Shown here piece after piece: positions 24,593-33,989 of a DNA stretch of 43,156 nt. The number at the start of each line of letters is the position of its first letter. The first letter of the stretch is position 1. Below the pieces are notes generated by a model. The model made no database searches, was not told the origin of the DNA, and worked only from the letters and a program-made list of their open reading frames with translations. A program made the position numbers and the translations under genes. Source of the DNA: Rhodovibrio sodomensis (GTDB lineage Bacteria > Pseudomonadota > Alphaproteobacteria > Kiloniellales > Rhodovibrionaceae); the NCBI RefSeq assembly GCF_016583645.1, contig NZ_NRRL01000033.1, positions 1-43,156 on the forward strand, written 5' to 3'.

Positions 24593-26062
24593 CTACTTCA
24601 ATCCGCGAACCACGTCGATCTCCAGGTCGCGGATTTTCTTGCGCAGCGTGTTCCGGTTCAGCCCCAGCAGCTTGGCCGCGCGCAGCTGATTGCCCTTGGT
24701 CGCGGCCAGCGACAGCTCGATCAGCGGCCGCTCGACCTCGCGCAGCACGCGGTCGTACAGGCCGGAGGCCGGCAGGCTCTCGCCGTGCGCCTCGAAGTAG
24801 TCGCGCAGGTGGCGTTCCACCGCGCCGCCCAGGGAATCGCCCGCGACCGGCGCCTGAGCCGGCTCGGCCTTCTCCGCCGGCGCGTCGCCCAGCTCCGACT
24901 GCAGGATGGCGAGGTCGATCACCTCTTGGCTGTACAGCGCGGTCAGGCGGCGGATCAGGTTTTCCAGCTCGCGCACGTTGCCCGGCCAGCGGTAGCTCTT
25001 CAGGTAGCTCATCGCATCCGCGTCGAGCGTCTTGAGCGACAGCTCCTCGCTCTCGCAGCGGGCGAAGAAGTGGCGGGCCAGCTCGGGGATATCCTCCGCG
25101 CGCTCGCGCAGCGGCGGCAGGCGCAGCGGAACAACGTTCAGGCGGTAGAACAGATCCTCGCGGAACAGCCCGTCGCGGACCAGCTGGCGCAGGTCGCGGT
25201 GGGTCGCGGCGATGATCCGGACGTCCGCCTTGATCGGCGTGCGCCCGCCGACGGTGGTGTACTCGCCTTCCTGCAGGACGCGCAGCAGACGGGTCTGCGC
25301 CTCCAGCGGCATGTCGCCGATCTCGTCCAGGAACAGCGTCCCGCCGGAGGCCTGCTCGAACCGCCCGGCGTAGCGCTGGTTGGCGCCGGTAAAGGCGCCC
25401 TTCTCGTGACCGAACAGCTCGCTTTCGATCAGTTCGCGCGGGATCGCCGCCATGTTGAGCGCGACGAACGCCCCGGCGCGGCGCTTGCCGTAATCGTGCA
25501 GCGCGCGGGCGACCAGTTCCTTGCCGGTGCCGGACTCGCCGTAGACGGTGACCGTCAGGTCGGTGCCCATCAGCCGCGCGAGCACCCGGTAGATTTCCTG
25601 CATCGCCGGCGACCGCCCGATCAGCGGCAGCTGCTCCTCCTCGCCTTCCGCGTCGGTCGGGTTCTGCGAACTGCCGGCGGCGGACGGGCTGACCTGCGGC
25701 GCCGACAGCGCGCGCTCGACGATGTTGATCACCTCGCGCAGGTCGAACGGCTTGGGCAGGTATTCGAACGCCCCGCGCTCGGTCGCCTTGACGGCCGTCA
25801 GCAGGGTGTTCTGCGCGCTCATCACCACGATCCGCAGGCCCGGACGCGCCTTCTTGATCGACGGGATCAGCTCCAGCCCGTTCTGGTCCGGCATCACCAC
25901 GTCGGTGATCACCAGGTCGCCGTAGCCCGCCTGCACCCACTGCCACAGCTGCGCGGCGCTGCCGGTCGCCTTGACCTCGTGGCCGTGGCGGCCGAGCGCC
26001 TGGCTCAGCACCGTTCGGATCGCGCGGTCGTCGTCCGCGACCAGGATCGTCGCCGGCATCAT
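24593..26062 (-). CDS. ntrC: Nitrogen regulation response regulator NtrC (NRI)
   Basis: 489-residue sigma54-dependent activator. The receiver domain carries Asp54 ([13 protein letters not shown]) and Lys104 (LPKPF). The AAA+ domain has Walker A GESGTGKE (175-182), an intact GAFTGA loop at 222-227, and Walker [14 protein letters not shown]. The C-terminal Fis-type DNA-binding helix is in [20 protein letters not shown]. When phosphorylated by NtrB under nitrogen limitation it activates glutamine synthetase and related genes. Its ATG overlaps the ntrB stop by four bases (ATGA), indicating translational coupling. Confidence 0.96.
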   Translation of the reverse strand: MMPATILVADDDRAIRTVLSQALGRHGHEVKATGSAAQLWQWVQAGYGDLVITDVVMPDQNGLELIPSIKKARPGLRIVVMSAQNTLLTAVKATERGAFEYLPKPFDLREVINIVERALSAPQVSPSAAGSSQNPTDAEGEEEQLPLIGRSPAMQEIYRVLARLMGTDLTVTVYGESGTGKELVARALHDYGKRRAGAFVALNMAAIPRELIESELFGHEKGAFTGANQRYAGRFEQASGGTLFLDEIGDMPLEAQTRLLRVLQEGEYTTVGGRTPIKADVRIIAATHRDLRQLVRDGLFREDLFYRLNVVPLRLPPLRERAEDIPELARHFFARCESEELSLKTLDADAMSYLKSYRWPGNVRELENLIRRLTALYSQEVIDLAILQSELGDAPAEKAEPAQAPVAGDSLGGAVERHLRDYFEAHGESLPASGLYDRVLREVERPLIELSLAATKGNQLRAAKLLGLNRNTLRKKIRDLEIDVVRGLK

Positions 26063-27171
26063 TGCGGCGCCTCTCCCTCGGCCTTGGGCAGCATGATCCG
26101 GAAGACGGTCTTGTTCGGCTCGGTGTCGAACTCGATCACCCCGCCGTGGTCGCCGACGATCTTGGCGACCAGCGCCAGGCCCAGCCCCTTGCCTGCGGGC
26201 TTGGTGGTGACGAAGGGATCGAACAGATGCTCCTGCAGGTCGTCCGGGATGCCCGAGCCGTTGTCCTGCACCGTCACCATCAGCGGCAGGTCGACGCGCG
26301 CCCCGCCGCCCGGAACCGCCAGACGCACGCCCTGCTGATAGCGGGTCGACAGCACCACCTCCCCGTTCTCCGCGCCGGCCGCCTCGGCGGCGTTCTTGAC
26401 CAGGTTGAGCAGCGCCTGGATCAGCAGATCGCGGTTACCCAGCACCGGCGGCAGCGAGGGATCGTAGCTCTCGCGCACCCGGACGTTCCGGGCGAAGCCG
26501 GTCTGCGCCACCCGGCGGACGTGCTCCAGGACCTCGTGGATGTTGACCGGCCCGCGCTCCATCGGGCGCTCGTCGGAGAACATCTCCATCCGGTCGACCA
26601 GCGCCACGATCCGGTCCGCTTCCTCGCAGATCAGCGAGGTCAGCGCCTGATCGCCGGCGTTGGCGCCCTGCTCCAGCAGCTGCGCGGCGCCGCGGATGCC
26701 GGACAGCGGGTTTTTGACCTCGTGCGCCAGCATCGCCGCCATCGCGGTGACCGACCGGGCGGCGTTGCGGTGGGTCAGCTGATGGTCGATCTTCCGCGCG
26801 ATCGAGCGTTCCTGCAGCGTCACCGCGACGGTGCCCGGCATCTCCGGGATCGGGGCGACGTCGATCGAGACGTACCGGCTGCCGAAGCGCGGCGATTCGA
26901 TCGTGACCCCGTACTGCGACACGCTGGTCATCTGCCGGCGCACCTGATCGACCAGGGCGTGCAGCGGGCTGTCCTGCGACACCACCTTGGTCAGCGCCCG
27001 GCCGACCATGTGCCGGGCGCTGGAGCCCAGGAACTGCTCGGCGGCGTTGTTGAGGGAGGCGAAGCGCCCCTCGGCGTCGACCGTGAACACCGGATCGGCG
27101 AGCGCGTTCAGGATCGCGCTGGATTCCGCCTCCGGCAGCGGCTGCTTGCGCGGCTTCTTCGGGTCGCTCAT
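26059..27171 (-). CDS. ntrB: Nitrogen regulation sensor kinase/phosphatase NtrB (NRII)
   Basis: 370-residue soluble histidine kinase. An N-terminal PAS domain (about residues 15-125: [18 protein letters not shown]) is followed by HisKA with His150 in [17 protein letters not shown] and the ATPase domain with [19 protein letters not shown] and [18 protein letters not shown]. It phosphorylates NtrC when nitrogen is scarce and dephosphorylates it when PII (GlnB) is bound. No membrane segments are seen. ATG 27171 overlaps the dusB stop by one base (TGATG), and the ntrC start overlaps its own stop, so dusB-ntrB-ntrC is one coupled unit. Confidence 0.95.
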   Translation of the reverse strand: MSDPKKPRKQPLPEAESSAILNALADPVFTVDAEGRFASLNNAAEQFLGSSARHMVGRALTKVVSQDSPLHALVDQVRRQMTSVSQYGVTIESPRFGSRYVSIDVAPIPEMPGTVAVTLQERSIARKIDHQLTHRNAARSVTAMAAMLAHEVKNPLSGIRGAAQLLEQGANAGDQALTSLICEEADRIVALVDRMEMFSDERPMERGPVNIHEVLEHVRRVAQTGFARNVRVRESYDPSLPPVLGNRDLLIQALLNLVKNAAEAAGAENGEVVLSTRYQQGVRLAVPGGGARVDLPLMVTVQDNGSGIPDDLQEHLFDPFVTTKPAGKGLGLALVAKIVGDHGGVIEFDTEPNKTVFRIMLPKAEGEAPQ

Positions 27172-28205
27172 CAGGCGGCCCGCGGGCGCGCGGTTGCGGA
27201 ACCGGCATCCTGCGCGTCGGCGTACAGCTGCCGGACCAGGGCCTTCGCGGCATCCGGCCGCTCCGCGGCCATCACCGCGCGCTTGAACGCCGCCGCGCCG
27301 GGCAGGCCGGAGGCGTACCAGGCCATGTGCTTGCGCGCGATCCGCACGCCGCGGTGGCTGCCGTAGTACGACAGCAGCGCGTCGTAATGCGTCAGCGCGA
27401 TCTCCGCCTGCCGGGCGAGCGCCGGGGCCGCACCCATCCGCCCGGTTTGCAGCAGCTGCATGACCTGGCCCAGACGCCACGGCGCCCCGCACGCCGCCCG
27501 GCCGATCATCACCCCGTCGGCGCCGGAAGCCGCCAGCGCGCCGCGGACATCCGCGGCCGTGTCGATGTCGCCGTTCACGATCACGGGCAGGTCGGTCGCC
27601 TGCTTGGTGGCCGCGACCTCCGCCCAGTCGGCGGTGCCGTTGTAGAGCTGCTGACGGGTCCGGCCGTGCACCGTAATCAGCCGGATCCCGGCGTCCTGCG
27701 CCATCCGGGCGAAGGCCGGCGCGTTCAGGCTGTCGCGGTCCCAGCCGAGCCGCATCTTGAGGGTCACCGGCAGCGGGTGCACCGCCTCCACGACCCGCTC
27801 CAGAATGCGCCCGGCGAGCGCCTCCTCGCGCATCAGGGCGGAGCCGGCGTACTTGGTGACGATCTTCTTGACCGGGCAGCCGAAGTTGATGTCGACGATG
27901 GCGGCACCGCGGTCGCGCTGGATGCGCGCGGCCTCAGCCATCGTATCGGGGTCGCAGCCGGCGAGCTGGACCGCCATCGGCCCCTCGTCGCCGTAGTCCT
28001 CCTGCAGCTTGCGCGCGCGCATCGCCCGGCGCGCCGCGCGCACCGACGCCTCGCTCGCGATCATCTCGGATACCAACAGCCCGGCGCCCAGGCGGCCGAC
28101 CAGCCGCCGGAACGGCTTGTCCGTCACGCCCGACATCGGCGCCAGGATCACCGGTGTGTCCAGGCGGACGCCGCCGAGCTCGATCGCACCCACGTTCATG
28201 CCCAT
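27171..28205 (-). CDS. dusB: tRNA-dihydrouridine synthase DusB (NifR3)
   Basis: 344-residue cytosolic flavoenzyme that reduces specific uridines in the tRNA D-loop to dihydrouridine. The TIM-barrel hallmarks are present: [18 protein letters not shown] (FMN binding), [19 protein letters not shown] with catalytic Cys110, LKMRLGW, TVHGRTR and GDIDTAADV. It is also known as NifR3 because it heads the ntrBC operon in Rhodobacter and relatives, as here. Two in-frame ATGs (28205 and 28199) are both possible; I gave the longer. Confidence 0.95.
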   Translation of the reverse strand: MGMNVGAIELGGVRLDTPVILAPMSGVTDKPFRRLVGRLGAGLLVSEMIASEASVRAARRAMRARKLQEDYGDEGPMAVQLAGCDPDTMAEAARIQRDRGAAIVDINFGCPVKKIVTKYAGSALMREEALAGRILERVVEAVHPLPVTLKMRLGWDRDSLNAPAFARMAQDAGIRLITVHGRTRQQLYNGTADWAEVAATKQATDLPVIVNGDIDTAADVRGALAASGADGVMIGRAACGAPWRLGQVMQLLQTGRMGAAPALARQAEIALTHYDALLSYYGSHRGVRIARKHMAWYASGLPGAAAFKRAVMAAERPDAAKALVRQLYADAQDAGSATARPRAA

Positions 28206-28256
28206 AAGCTAGGCACACCCTTCGCGCTGCCTAAAAAACGTGCTTCCCCCGGCCTG

Positions 28257-28285
28257 TTTGTACGGACCTTCCGCCGCCCGCGCAA
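28257..28285 (-). promoter_or_regulatory. Weak candidate promoter of dusB-ntrBC
   Basis: On the minus strand TTGCGC (plus 28280-28285), 17 bases and TACAAA (plus 28257-28262), about 50 bases before dusB. Only three and four positions match consensus. I saw no better sigma70 pair in this gap. Confidence 0.28.
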
Positions 28286-28368
28286 CGGAATCGTCATCCA
28301 AAGGGACGCCAACACGGGCGCCTAAGCCGTGACTCCACCCGAGCGCGCGTGGGTGCAGGCCGTGGCCG

Positions 28369-29169
28369 CTAGCCCATCAGGACGTCGGTGACGAGCTTGA
28401 CGCCGGGGTAACCGAGGGTCAGCAGGAGGTAGGCGAGCAGCGCCAGCCGCGCGGCACGGCGGCCGCGGACGCCGGTGCGGCTGTGCAGGACCAGCAGGCC
28501 GGCGATCAGCAGGAACGCCAGCATGGTCAGCAGCGTCTTGTGCGAAAACCGCATCAGCTGGCCGCTGGTGACCAGCTCGACCGCCATGCCGGACAGGATG
28601 TCGACGCCCAGCACCACGCAGGCCGCGGTCAGGAGGCCGATCTGCAGCCGCTCGGAATCCGCGACCGAGGGCAGGATCGCGGTCACCCGGGTCGGCCGTT
28701 TCGCCTTGAGCGCGCGTTCCTGCAGGAAAACCGACACGCCGGCCACCGCGGCCGCGGTCGCGAGCGCGTAGGCGGCGACCGACAGCACGATGTGCACCAA
28801 CACCCAGGTCCCGACCGGGATCGACACCCGCGCCGAGGCGGGTGCCAGCGTCCAGGCGGTCGCGATCAGCGCCAGCACAACCAAATAGCCCAGCATCAGC
28901 GGCGCCAGTCGCCAGGCTTCGCGCACCGTCAGGGCGAGCCCGGCGAACAGCAGGGCGCTCGCCGCGACGGTGACCCAGAGGGTCGCGCTCAAGCCGGTGT
29001 GCCAGCCGCTCGACAGCTCGACCGCGACATCGGCGACCGGCCCCAGCACGGCGACGGCGAGCAGCCACCAGTACAGCGCGTCCGGCACGGCATCCGTCCG
29101 GCGCAGCGGGCGCAGGGCGGCCGGCAGCATGGCGATCGTGGCGGCGAGCGACAGGGTCAGAGCGGTCAT
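28369..29169 (-). CDS. CcsA/HemX-like inner-membrane protein (YpjD type)
   Basis: 266-residue protein with about eight hydrophobic segments. The CcsA/HemX (cytochrome c assembly) signature is present: WVLVHIVLSVAAYALATAAA with a conserved His, FLQERALKAKRP, then FSHKTLLTMLAFLLIAGLL with the second His, and GYPGVKLVTDVLMG at the end. CcsA proteins handle heme for cytochrome c maturation, but this short type has no settled function; in many proteobacteria it accompanies ffh or hemolysin-like corC genes, which are absent here. It is a single gene, divergent from ispDF. Confidence 0.8.
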   Translation of the reverse strand: MTALTLSLAATIAMLPAALRPLRRTDAVPDALYWWLLAVAVLGPVADVAVELSSGWHTGLSATLWVTVAASALLFAGLALTVREAWRLAPLMLGYLVVLALIATAWTLAPASARVSIPVGTWVLVHIVLSVAAYALATAAAVAGVSVFLQERALKAKRPTRVTAILPSVADSERLQIGLLTAACVVLGVDILSGMAVELVTSGQLMRFSHKTLLTMLAFLLIAGLLVLHSRTGVRGRRAARLALLAYLLLTLGYPGVKLVTDVLMG

Positions 29170-29245
29170 GACGCGGGCGTTATATCACCTCTGAGCCGGC
29201 GCGACACGGCGCACGCGACCGCTCGGAAAGCGCGGCGACATTGAC

Positions 29246-29295
29246 GGGCGAGATTCCGGGAGCAAGGTGATTTTACCTCGCCCGATCTTGCTCTA
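29246..29295. repeat. Palindromic sequence in the ypjD-like/ispDF gap
   Basis: GGGCGAG...AAGGT-GATTTT-ACCTCGCCC forms nested pairing, and the right end GATCTTGCTCTAG resembles the ends of the palindromes at 2632-2683 and 35456-35502. It may be a diverged member of that family; the match is partial. Confidence 0.35.
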
Positions 29296-29372
29296 GGCTT
29301 CGGCCGGCAATCGCCCGGCCGCGCGCCGGTGCGCGGCCACCTTTTCGCAAGCCGGGAGCCGACGGACAACCC

Positions 29373-30539
29373 TTGAGCCAGACGATCGCCCTGGTCGTCG
29401 CGGCCGGCCGCGGCAGCCGGCTGGGCGGCGACCGTCCCAAGCAGTACATGCCCCTGGCCGGCCAGCCGATCCTGCGCCATGGCTTGCGCGCGCTGGCCGC
29501 CCATCCGGGGATCGACGGCGTGCGCGCGGTGATCCATCCGGACGACGCCCAGGCGTACGCATCGGCCGCGGCCGGCCTGAACGTGATGGCGCCGGTGCAC
29601 GGCGGGGCCAGCCGGCAGGAATCGGTACGCTACGGACTGGAGAGCCTGGCGGCGGACCCGCCGGCGCGGGTGCTGATCCACGACGGGGCGCGCCCGTTCG
29701 TGGACACCGCGACGATCGACCGCGTGTTGAGCGCGCTCGCCACGGATCCGGGCGCGATCCCGGCGCTCCCGGTCGCCGACACGCTGAAGCGCGGCACGGC
29801 CGACGGCGCGATCGCGGAGACCGTCCAACGCGCCGGTCTGTGGCGGGCGCAGACGCCGCAGGGCTTCCGCTTCGCCGACGTCCTGGCCGCCCACCGCGCG
29901 GCCGCCGGATCGGCGGACGCGAGCGACGATGCCGCCGTGATGGAACAGGCCGGCCACCGGATCGCGCTGGTCGGCGGCAACCCGGAGAACGTCAAGGTGA
30001 CCACACAGGACGACCTGACCCGTGCGGAACGCTGGCTGGCGGGCGCGGCCGAAACGCGGGTCGGCCAGGGCTTCGACGTCCACCGGTTCGCCGAGACGCC
30101 CGGACCGGTGATGCTGTGCGGCGTGGCGATCGACCACGAAGTCGGGCTGGCCGGGCACTCCGATGCCGACGTCGGCCTGCACGTCGTGGTCGATGCGCTG
30201 CTGGGCGCGCTCGGCGAAAGCGACATCGGCCACCACTTCCCGCCCAGCGACCCGCGGTGGAAGGGCGCGGAGTCCGCTCAGTTCGTCACCCGCGCGCGGG
30301 AGATCGCGCAGGCCCGCGGCGCCCGGCTGGTCCACGTCGACGTCACGCTGATCTGCGAACGGCCCAAGGTCGGCCCGCATCGCGCGCGCATGGCCGCCCG
30401 GATCGCCGACCTGCTGCAGCTGCCCAGTACCCGGGTCTCGGTCAAGGCGACGACGACCGAGGGACTCGGCTTCACCGGCCGGCGCGAGGGGATCGCCGCG
30501 CAGGCCGCCGTGACCGTCCAACTCCCGGCGGAGCGCTAG
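29373..30539 (+). CDS. ispDF: Bifunctional IspD/IspF enzyme of the MEP isoprenoid pathway
   Basis: 388-residue fused cytosolic enzyme. The IspD part (residues 1 to about 225) transfers CMP to 2-C-methyl-D-erythritol 4-phosphate and has [18 protein letters not shown] and [12 protein letters not shown]. The IspF part (from about residue 229) forms the 2,4-cyclodiphosphate and has [11 protein letters not shown] and [20 protein letters not shown] with the metal ligands, then [21 protein letters not shown]. The fusion is typical of many alpha- and epsilonproteobacteria. The start appears to be TTG at 29373, since no ATG precedes the core strand. pgpA follows after six bases. Confidence 0.96.
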   Translation: MSQTIALVVAAGRGSRLGGDRPKQYMPLAGQPILRHGLRALAAHPGIDGVRAVIHPDDAQAYASAAAGLNVMAPVHGGASRQESVRYGLESLAADPPARVLIHDGARPFVDTATIDRVLSALATDPGAIPALPVADTLKRGTADGAIAETVQRAGLWRAQTPQGFRFADVLAAHRAAAGSADASDDAAVMEQAGHRIALVGGNPENVKVTTQDDLTRAERWLAGAAETRVGQGFDVHRFAETPGPVMLCGVAIDHEVGLAGHSDADVGLHVVVDALLGALGESDIGHHFPPSDPRWKGAESAQFVTRAREIAQARGARLVHVDVTLICERPKVGPHRARMAARIADLLQLPSTRVSVKATTTEGLGFTGRREGIAAQAAVTVQLPAER

Positions 30540-30545
30540 CCCCCC

Positions 30546-31034
30546 ATGGCGACGCGCGCGCCCGACACCCCAGGCCGCTGGTCGCCGTTGGCCCTGCTGC
30601 TGAGCTTCGCGGGCGCTGGGTATCTGCCCAGGATGCCGGGCACCTGGGGCTCGCTGGCGGCGCTGCCGCCAGGCGCGCTGCTGCTGTGGCTGGGCGGCGG
30701 CTGGGCGCTCGCGGCGGCGGGCGCGGCGGCGCTCCTGGGCGGCGCGTGGGGCGCGCACGCCTATCTGCGCCGGGTCGGCGGGACCGATCCCGAGGAGATC
30801 GTGATCGACGAGGTCGGCGGGCAATGGCTCGCGCTGGCGCCGCTCGCCCTGGACCCGCTGCACTTTTTGGTCGCGTTTGCCGCGTTCCGGCTGTTCGATA
30901 CCCTGAAACCCTGGCCGATCAACGCGCTGGAGCGCCTGCCGGGCGGCATCGGGATCATGGCCGACGACGCCCTGGCCGGGCTGGTCGCCGCCGCGCTGGG
31001 CGCCTCCGGCCTCTACCTGACGGGGCAGTTCTGA
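30546..31034 (+). CDS. pgpA: Phosphatidylglycerophosphatase A
   Basis: 162-residue inner-membrane phosphatase that makes phosphatidylglycerol from phosphatidylglycerol phosphate. The PgpA pattern is visible: GAGYLPRMPGTWGSLAALPP near the N-terminus, DPEEIVIDEVGGQWLAL (acidic metal-binding segment), FRLFDTLKPWPIN, and GIGIMADDALAGL near the C-terminus. Several hydrophobic segments follow the family layout. ATG 30546 is six bases after the ispDF stop; its own TGA overlaps the pncC ATG (TGATG), so translation is probably coupled. Confidence 0.94.
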   Translation: MATRAPDTPGRWSPLALLLSFAGAGYLPRMPGTWGSLAALPPGALLLWLGGGWALAAAGAAALLGGAWGAHAYLRRVGGTDPEEIVIDEVGGQWLALAPLALDPLHFLVAFAAFRLFDTLKPWPINALERLPGGIGIMADDALAGLVAAALGASGLYLTGQF

Positions 31035-31537
31035 TGTTTCCGGACGACCTGCGCACCCAGGCCGAACGCCTGCTCGACGCCTACAAGGACGCCGGCTGGA
31101 TGCTCGCCACCGCGGAAAGCTGCACCGGCGGGCTGATCGCCGCGCTGCTGACGGAGATCCCGGGCTCCTCCGCGGTCGTCGAGCGCGGCTTCGTCACCTA
31201 TACCAACACCGCCAAGCGGGACATGCTGGGCGTGCCGCCGGCGACGCTGGACGCGCACGGCGCGGTCAGCCGGCAAGTTGCCCAAGCGATGGCCGAGGGC
31301 GCCTTGGCGCGCGCGCCGGTAGACGCCGCGGTCGCCGTCACCGGAGTCGCCGGGCCCAGCGGCGGCACGGCGGAGAAGCCGGTCGGGCGGGTGGAATTCG
31401 CACTTGCCGCGACCGGCCTGGAAACGCACACGGTCCGTCACGACCTGACCGGCGACCGCGGCCAAATCCGCCACGCCAGCCTGGCCATCGCCTTCGACCT
31501 GTTCCACCGCGCGCTGAACGACGCGCGCGCTTCCTAA
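31034..31537 (+). CDS. pncC: Nicotinamide-nucleotide amidase (CinA C-terminal family)
   Basis: 167-residue stand-alone CinA C-terminal domain protein. It deamidates NMN to nicotinic acid mononucleotide in the NAD salvage cycle. Conserved segments: LATAESCTGGLIAALLTEIPGSS, FVTYTNTAKRDMLGV, GAVSRQVAQAMAEGA and AVTGVAGPSGGTAEKPVG. The N-terminal molybdopterin-binding-like domain of full CinA is absent, which is usual for this form. It overlaps the pgpA stop by one base. Confidence 0.92.
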   Translation: MFPDDLRTQAERLLDAYKDAGWMLATAESCTGGLIAALLTEIPGSSAVVERGFVTYTNTAKRDMLGVPPATLDAHGAVSRQVAQAMAEGALARAPVDAAVAVTGVAGPSGGTAEKPVGRVEFALAATGLETHTVRHDLTGDRGQIRHASLAIAFDLFHRALNDARAS

Positions 31538-31558
31538 ACCGGATATCGTCGCACCCGA

Positions 31559-32335
31559 ATGACCGATCCCAACGCGCCCGCCCCCTCCTCAGCGCCCGCC
31601 GGCGGCCCGGGCCGCCTGCCCCTGTCGGTCACCGATCTGCTGCTGATCGTGATCCTGGCGCTCGGCGGATCGCGCCTGCTGCTGCCGGTCCTACTGCAGC
31701 CATTCGGCGTCACGCCGATGGACCAGGGCGGCCCCGGCACGGCCGTGATCCTGGGCCTGTTGGCGGTGCAGACGGCGTTCCTGTTCGCCGTGATCTACGG
31801 CGTCGCGGTCGCCTGGCGCGGGGTGAGTTGGGCGGACCTGGGGTTCCGGCCCATCGACACCCGCTGGATCCGGCGGGCGGTCATGGTCGCGATCGCGGCG
31901 TTCCCGCTGGTCAGCTTCGTCAGCTACCTGCAGATGCAGATCATGGGCCAGCCGATCCAGAACCCGCAGATGGACCTGCTGAAGCCCGAGCGGTTCGGCT
32001 GGGACCTCTACCTCGGGATGCTGCTGGTCGCGGGCGTGCTGGCGCCGGTCGTCGAGGAACTGGCGTTCCGCGGCCTGCTCTACCGCTGGCTGCGCGAGCG
32101 TCTGGGGATCTGGATCGCCGCGTTCGGCTCCGCGCTCGGCTTTTCGGTGCTGCACGGGATCCCGGGCCTGATCCCAGCGATCGCGGTGCTGGGACTGGTA
32201 CTGGCCTGGATCTACGAGATCACCGGCACGATCTGGGCCCCGATCATCGTGCACGGCCTGTACAACGCAATCGTGACCACGGTTCTCTACGCCGCCGTCA
32301 GCCAGGGCGCGCCGCTGCCGGGCGCCGGCGGGTGA
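31559..32335 (+). CDS. CPBP-family intramembrane metalloprotease
   Basis: 258-residue polytopic membrane protein of the CAAX-protease/bacteriocin-processing (Abi/CPBP) family. The three family motifs are present: PVVEELAFRGLLYRWLRER (Glu166, Glu167, Arg171), FSVLHG with a conserved His, and HGLYNAI with a second conserved His. The N-terminal 20 residues are Pro/Ala-rich and disordered. Natural substrates of most bacterial members are unknown. It is 21 bases after pncC and likely the last gene of that run; convergent with the START-domain gene. Confidence 0.88.
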   Translation: MTDPNAPAPSSAPAGGPGRLPLSVTDLLLIVILALGGSRLLLPVLLQPFGVTPMDQGGPGTAVILGLLAVQTAFLFAVIYGVAVAWRGVSWADLGFRPIDTRWIRRAVMVAIAAFPLVSFVSYLQMQIMGQPIQNPQMDLLKPERFGWDLYLGMLLVAGVLAPVVEELAFRGLLYRWLRERLGIWIAAFGSALGFSVLHGIPGLIPAIAVLGLVLAWIYEITGTIWAPIIVHGLYNAIVTTVLYAAVSQGAPLPGAGG

Positions 32336-32409
32336 CAGTTATTCGGGCTGGCGCGATGGCCTTTCGGCACCGGCTTGCTGCGATGATTACCGACCCCGGC
32401 GGCTGACCG

Positions 32410-32901
32410 CTACGCGCCGCGGCTGGCGGTGCCGCTGGACTGGCCGCGGGCGCCGCGGCGCTGCGGGCCGGTGCCGTAGAGTTGGCCGGCGCGGGTTTCG
32501 AACGCCTTGACCATGCGCCGGACCGCCTCGTTGAACAGCGGCTCCATCATCCGCTGCAGGAAGCGGGTGCGGAACTCGAAATCGACGTAGAAGTCGATCA
32601 GGCAGCCCTTCTCGTGCTCGTAGAACACCCAGGAGTTGTTCAGGTACTTGAACGGCCCTTCGAGGTAGCGCACGTCGATGCGCATGCCGTCCGGCTGCAG
32701 CTTGACCTCACTGGTGAAGCGCTCGCGGATCATCTTGAAGCCGATCACCAGGTCCGCGACGATCGTGTTGCCCCGCTGGCGGCGGATCTTCGAGCCGATG
32801 CACCACGGCAGAAACTCCGGATAGCGGTCGACGTCCGCCACCAGGTCGTACATCTGCTGGGGCGTGTACGGCAGCGCCCGCTGTTCGGCATGCGTGGGCA
32901 T
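32410..32901 (-). CDS. START-domain protein, Coq10/RatA family
   Basis: 163-residue protein of the polyketide cyclase/START superfamily. It begins MPTHAEQRALPYTPQQMYDL; LVADVDRYPEFLPWCIGSKI is the family signature, and FKYLNNSWVFYEHEKGCLIDFYVDFEF follows. Relatives bind ubiquinone (Coq10) and assist respiration; RatA in E. coli was described as affecting ribosome association. The position after lipA at the end of the pyruvate dehydrogenase cluster fits a respiratory role, which is an inference. The C-terminal 20 residues are Gly/Arg/Ser-rich and poorly conserved. Confidence 0.86.
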   Translation of the reverse strand: MPTHAEQRALPYTPQQMYDLVADVDRYPEFLPWCIGSKIRRQRGNTIVADLVIGFKMIRERFTSEVKLQPDGMRIDVRYLEGPFKYLNNSWVFYEHEKGCLIDFYVDFEFRTRFLQRMMEPLFNEAVRRMVKAFETRAGQLYGTGPQRRGARGQSSGTASRGA

Positions 32902-32953
32902 GGGGCCTCGCTGGCGTCGACGCGCGGGTACGGATGCCGCGCGCGGGGCGGGT

Positions 32954-33961
32954 TTATTGCGCGGCGGCCTGCTGGGCTTCGCGGGCGGCCCGCAGGCGCT
33001 CGAAGTCCTCGCCCGCGTGGTAGCTGGAGCGCGTCAGCGGGGACGCGGACACCATCAGAAAACCCTTGTTGTAGGCGCGCTTTTCGTAGGTCTTGAACTC
33101 GTCCGGCGGGACGAAGCGGTCGACCGGGTGGTGCTTGCGGGTGGGCTGCAGGTATTGACCGATGGTCAGGAAGTCGACCCGCGCGCTGCGCAGGTCGTCC
33201 ATCACCTGCAGGATCTCTTCCTTGGTTTCGCCGAGCCCGGCCATGATGCCGGACTTGGTGAACATCGTCGGGTCGAGGTCCTTGACCCGGTCCAACAGGC
33301 GCAGCGAGGCGAAGTAGCGCGCCCCCGGACGGACCGGGACGTAGAGCCGCGGCACCGTCTCCAGATTGTGGTTGAAGACGTCCGGCCTGGCCGCGACGAC
33401 GGTTTCCAGCGCGTTGTCCTTGCGCAGGAAGTCCGGGGTCAGGATTTCGATCGTGGTGCCGGGTGCCTGATGGCGGATCGCGCGGATCACGCGGGCGAAG
33501 TGCTCCGCCCCGCCGTCATCCAGGTCGTCGCGGTCGACGCTGGTGATCACCACGTGCTGCAGGCCCAGCTGGGCGACCGCGTCGCCCACGCGCGCGGGCT
33601 CGAACGGGTCGAGCGGCTCCGGCTTGCCGGTGGCGACGTTGCAGAAGGTGCAGGCGCGCGTGCAGGTCTCGCCCATGATCATCATGGTGGCGTGACCCTT
33701 GGCCCAGCACTCCCCGATGTTGGGGCAGCCGGCCTCCTCGCAGACGGTGTGGAGCTTGTTGTCGCGGACCACCTTCTTGGTGTTCTGGTACTCCCGCGAG
33801 GTCGGCGCCTTGACGCGGATCCAGTCCGGCTTGCGCGCCACCGGATTGTCCGGCTTGTGCGCCTTTTCCGGATGCCGGACCTTGCCGCTGAGGTCCTTGG
33901 TCTGGCCCTTGAACGTGCGGCTGGTGGCGCTCTCGGTCGGCTGGCTGTCCACTGTCGTCAT
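32954..33961 (-). CDS. lipA: Lipoyl synthase
   Basis: 335-residue radical SAM enzyme that inserts two sulfur atoms into octanoyl groups on E2 and H proteins. Both iron-sulfur motifs are visible: the auxiliary cluster [12 protein letters not shown] and the radical [22 protein letters not shown] and [15 protein letters not shown] are further family segments, and the C-terminal RSSYHAGE holds the Ser ligand region. I chose ATG 33961; an upstream in-frame ATG at 34021 would overlap the lpdA stop and add unlike residues. It directly follows lpdA (28-base gap), matching its role in lipoylating the neighbouring E2 protein. Confidence 0.96.
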   Translation of the reverse strand: MTTVDSQPTESATSRTFKGQTKDLSGKVRHPEKAHKPDNPVARKPDWIRVKAPTSREYQNTKKVVRDNKLHTVCEEAGCPNIGECWAKGHATMMIMGETCTRACTFCNVATGKPEPLDPFEPARVGDAVAQLGLQHVVITSVDRDDLDDGGAEHFARVIRAIRHQAPGTTIEILTPDFLRKDNALETVVAARPDVFNHNLETVPRLYVPVRPGARYFASLRLLDRVKDLDPTMFTKSGIMAGLGETKEEILQVMDDLRSARVDFLTIGQYLQPTRKHHPVDRFVPPDEFKTYEKRAYNKGFLMVSASPLTRSSYHAGEDFERLRAAREAQQAAAQ

Positions 33962-33989
33962 GTCGCCCCGTGACGCTGTAATCCGTCGG

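Noticed and set aside
22179..24689. 836-codon plus-strand open frame opposite ntrY
   Set aside because: Shadow of ntrY, which has all expected domains.
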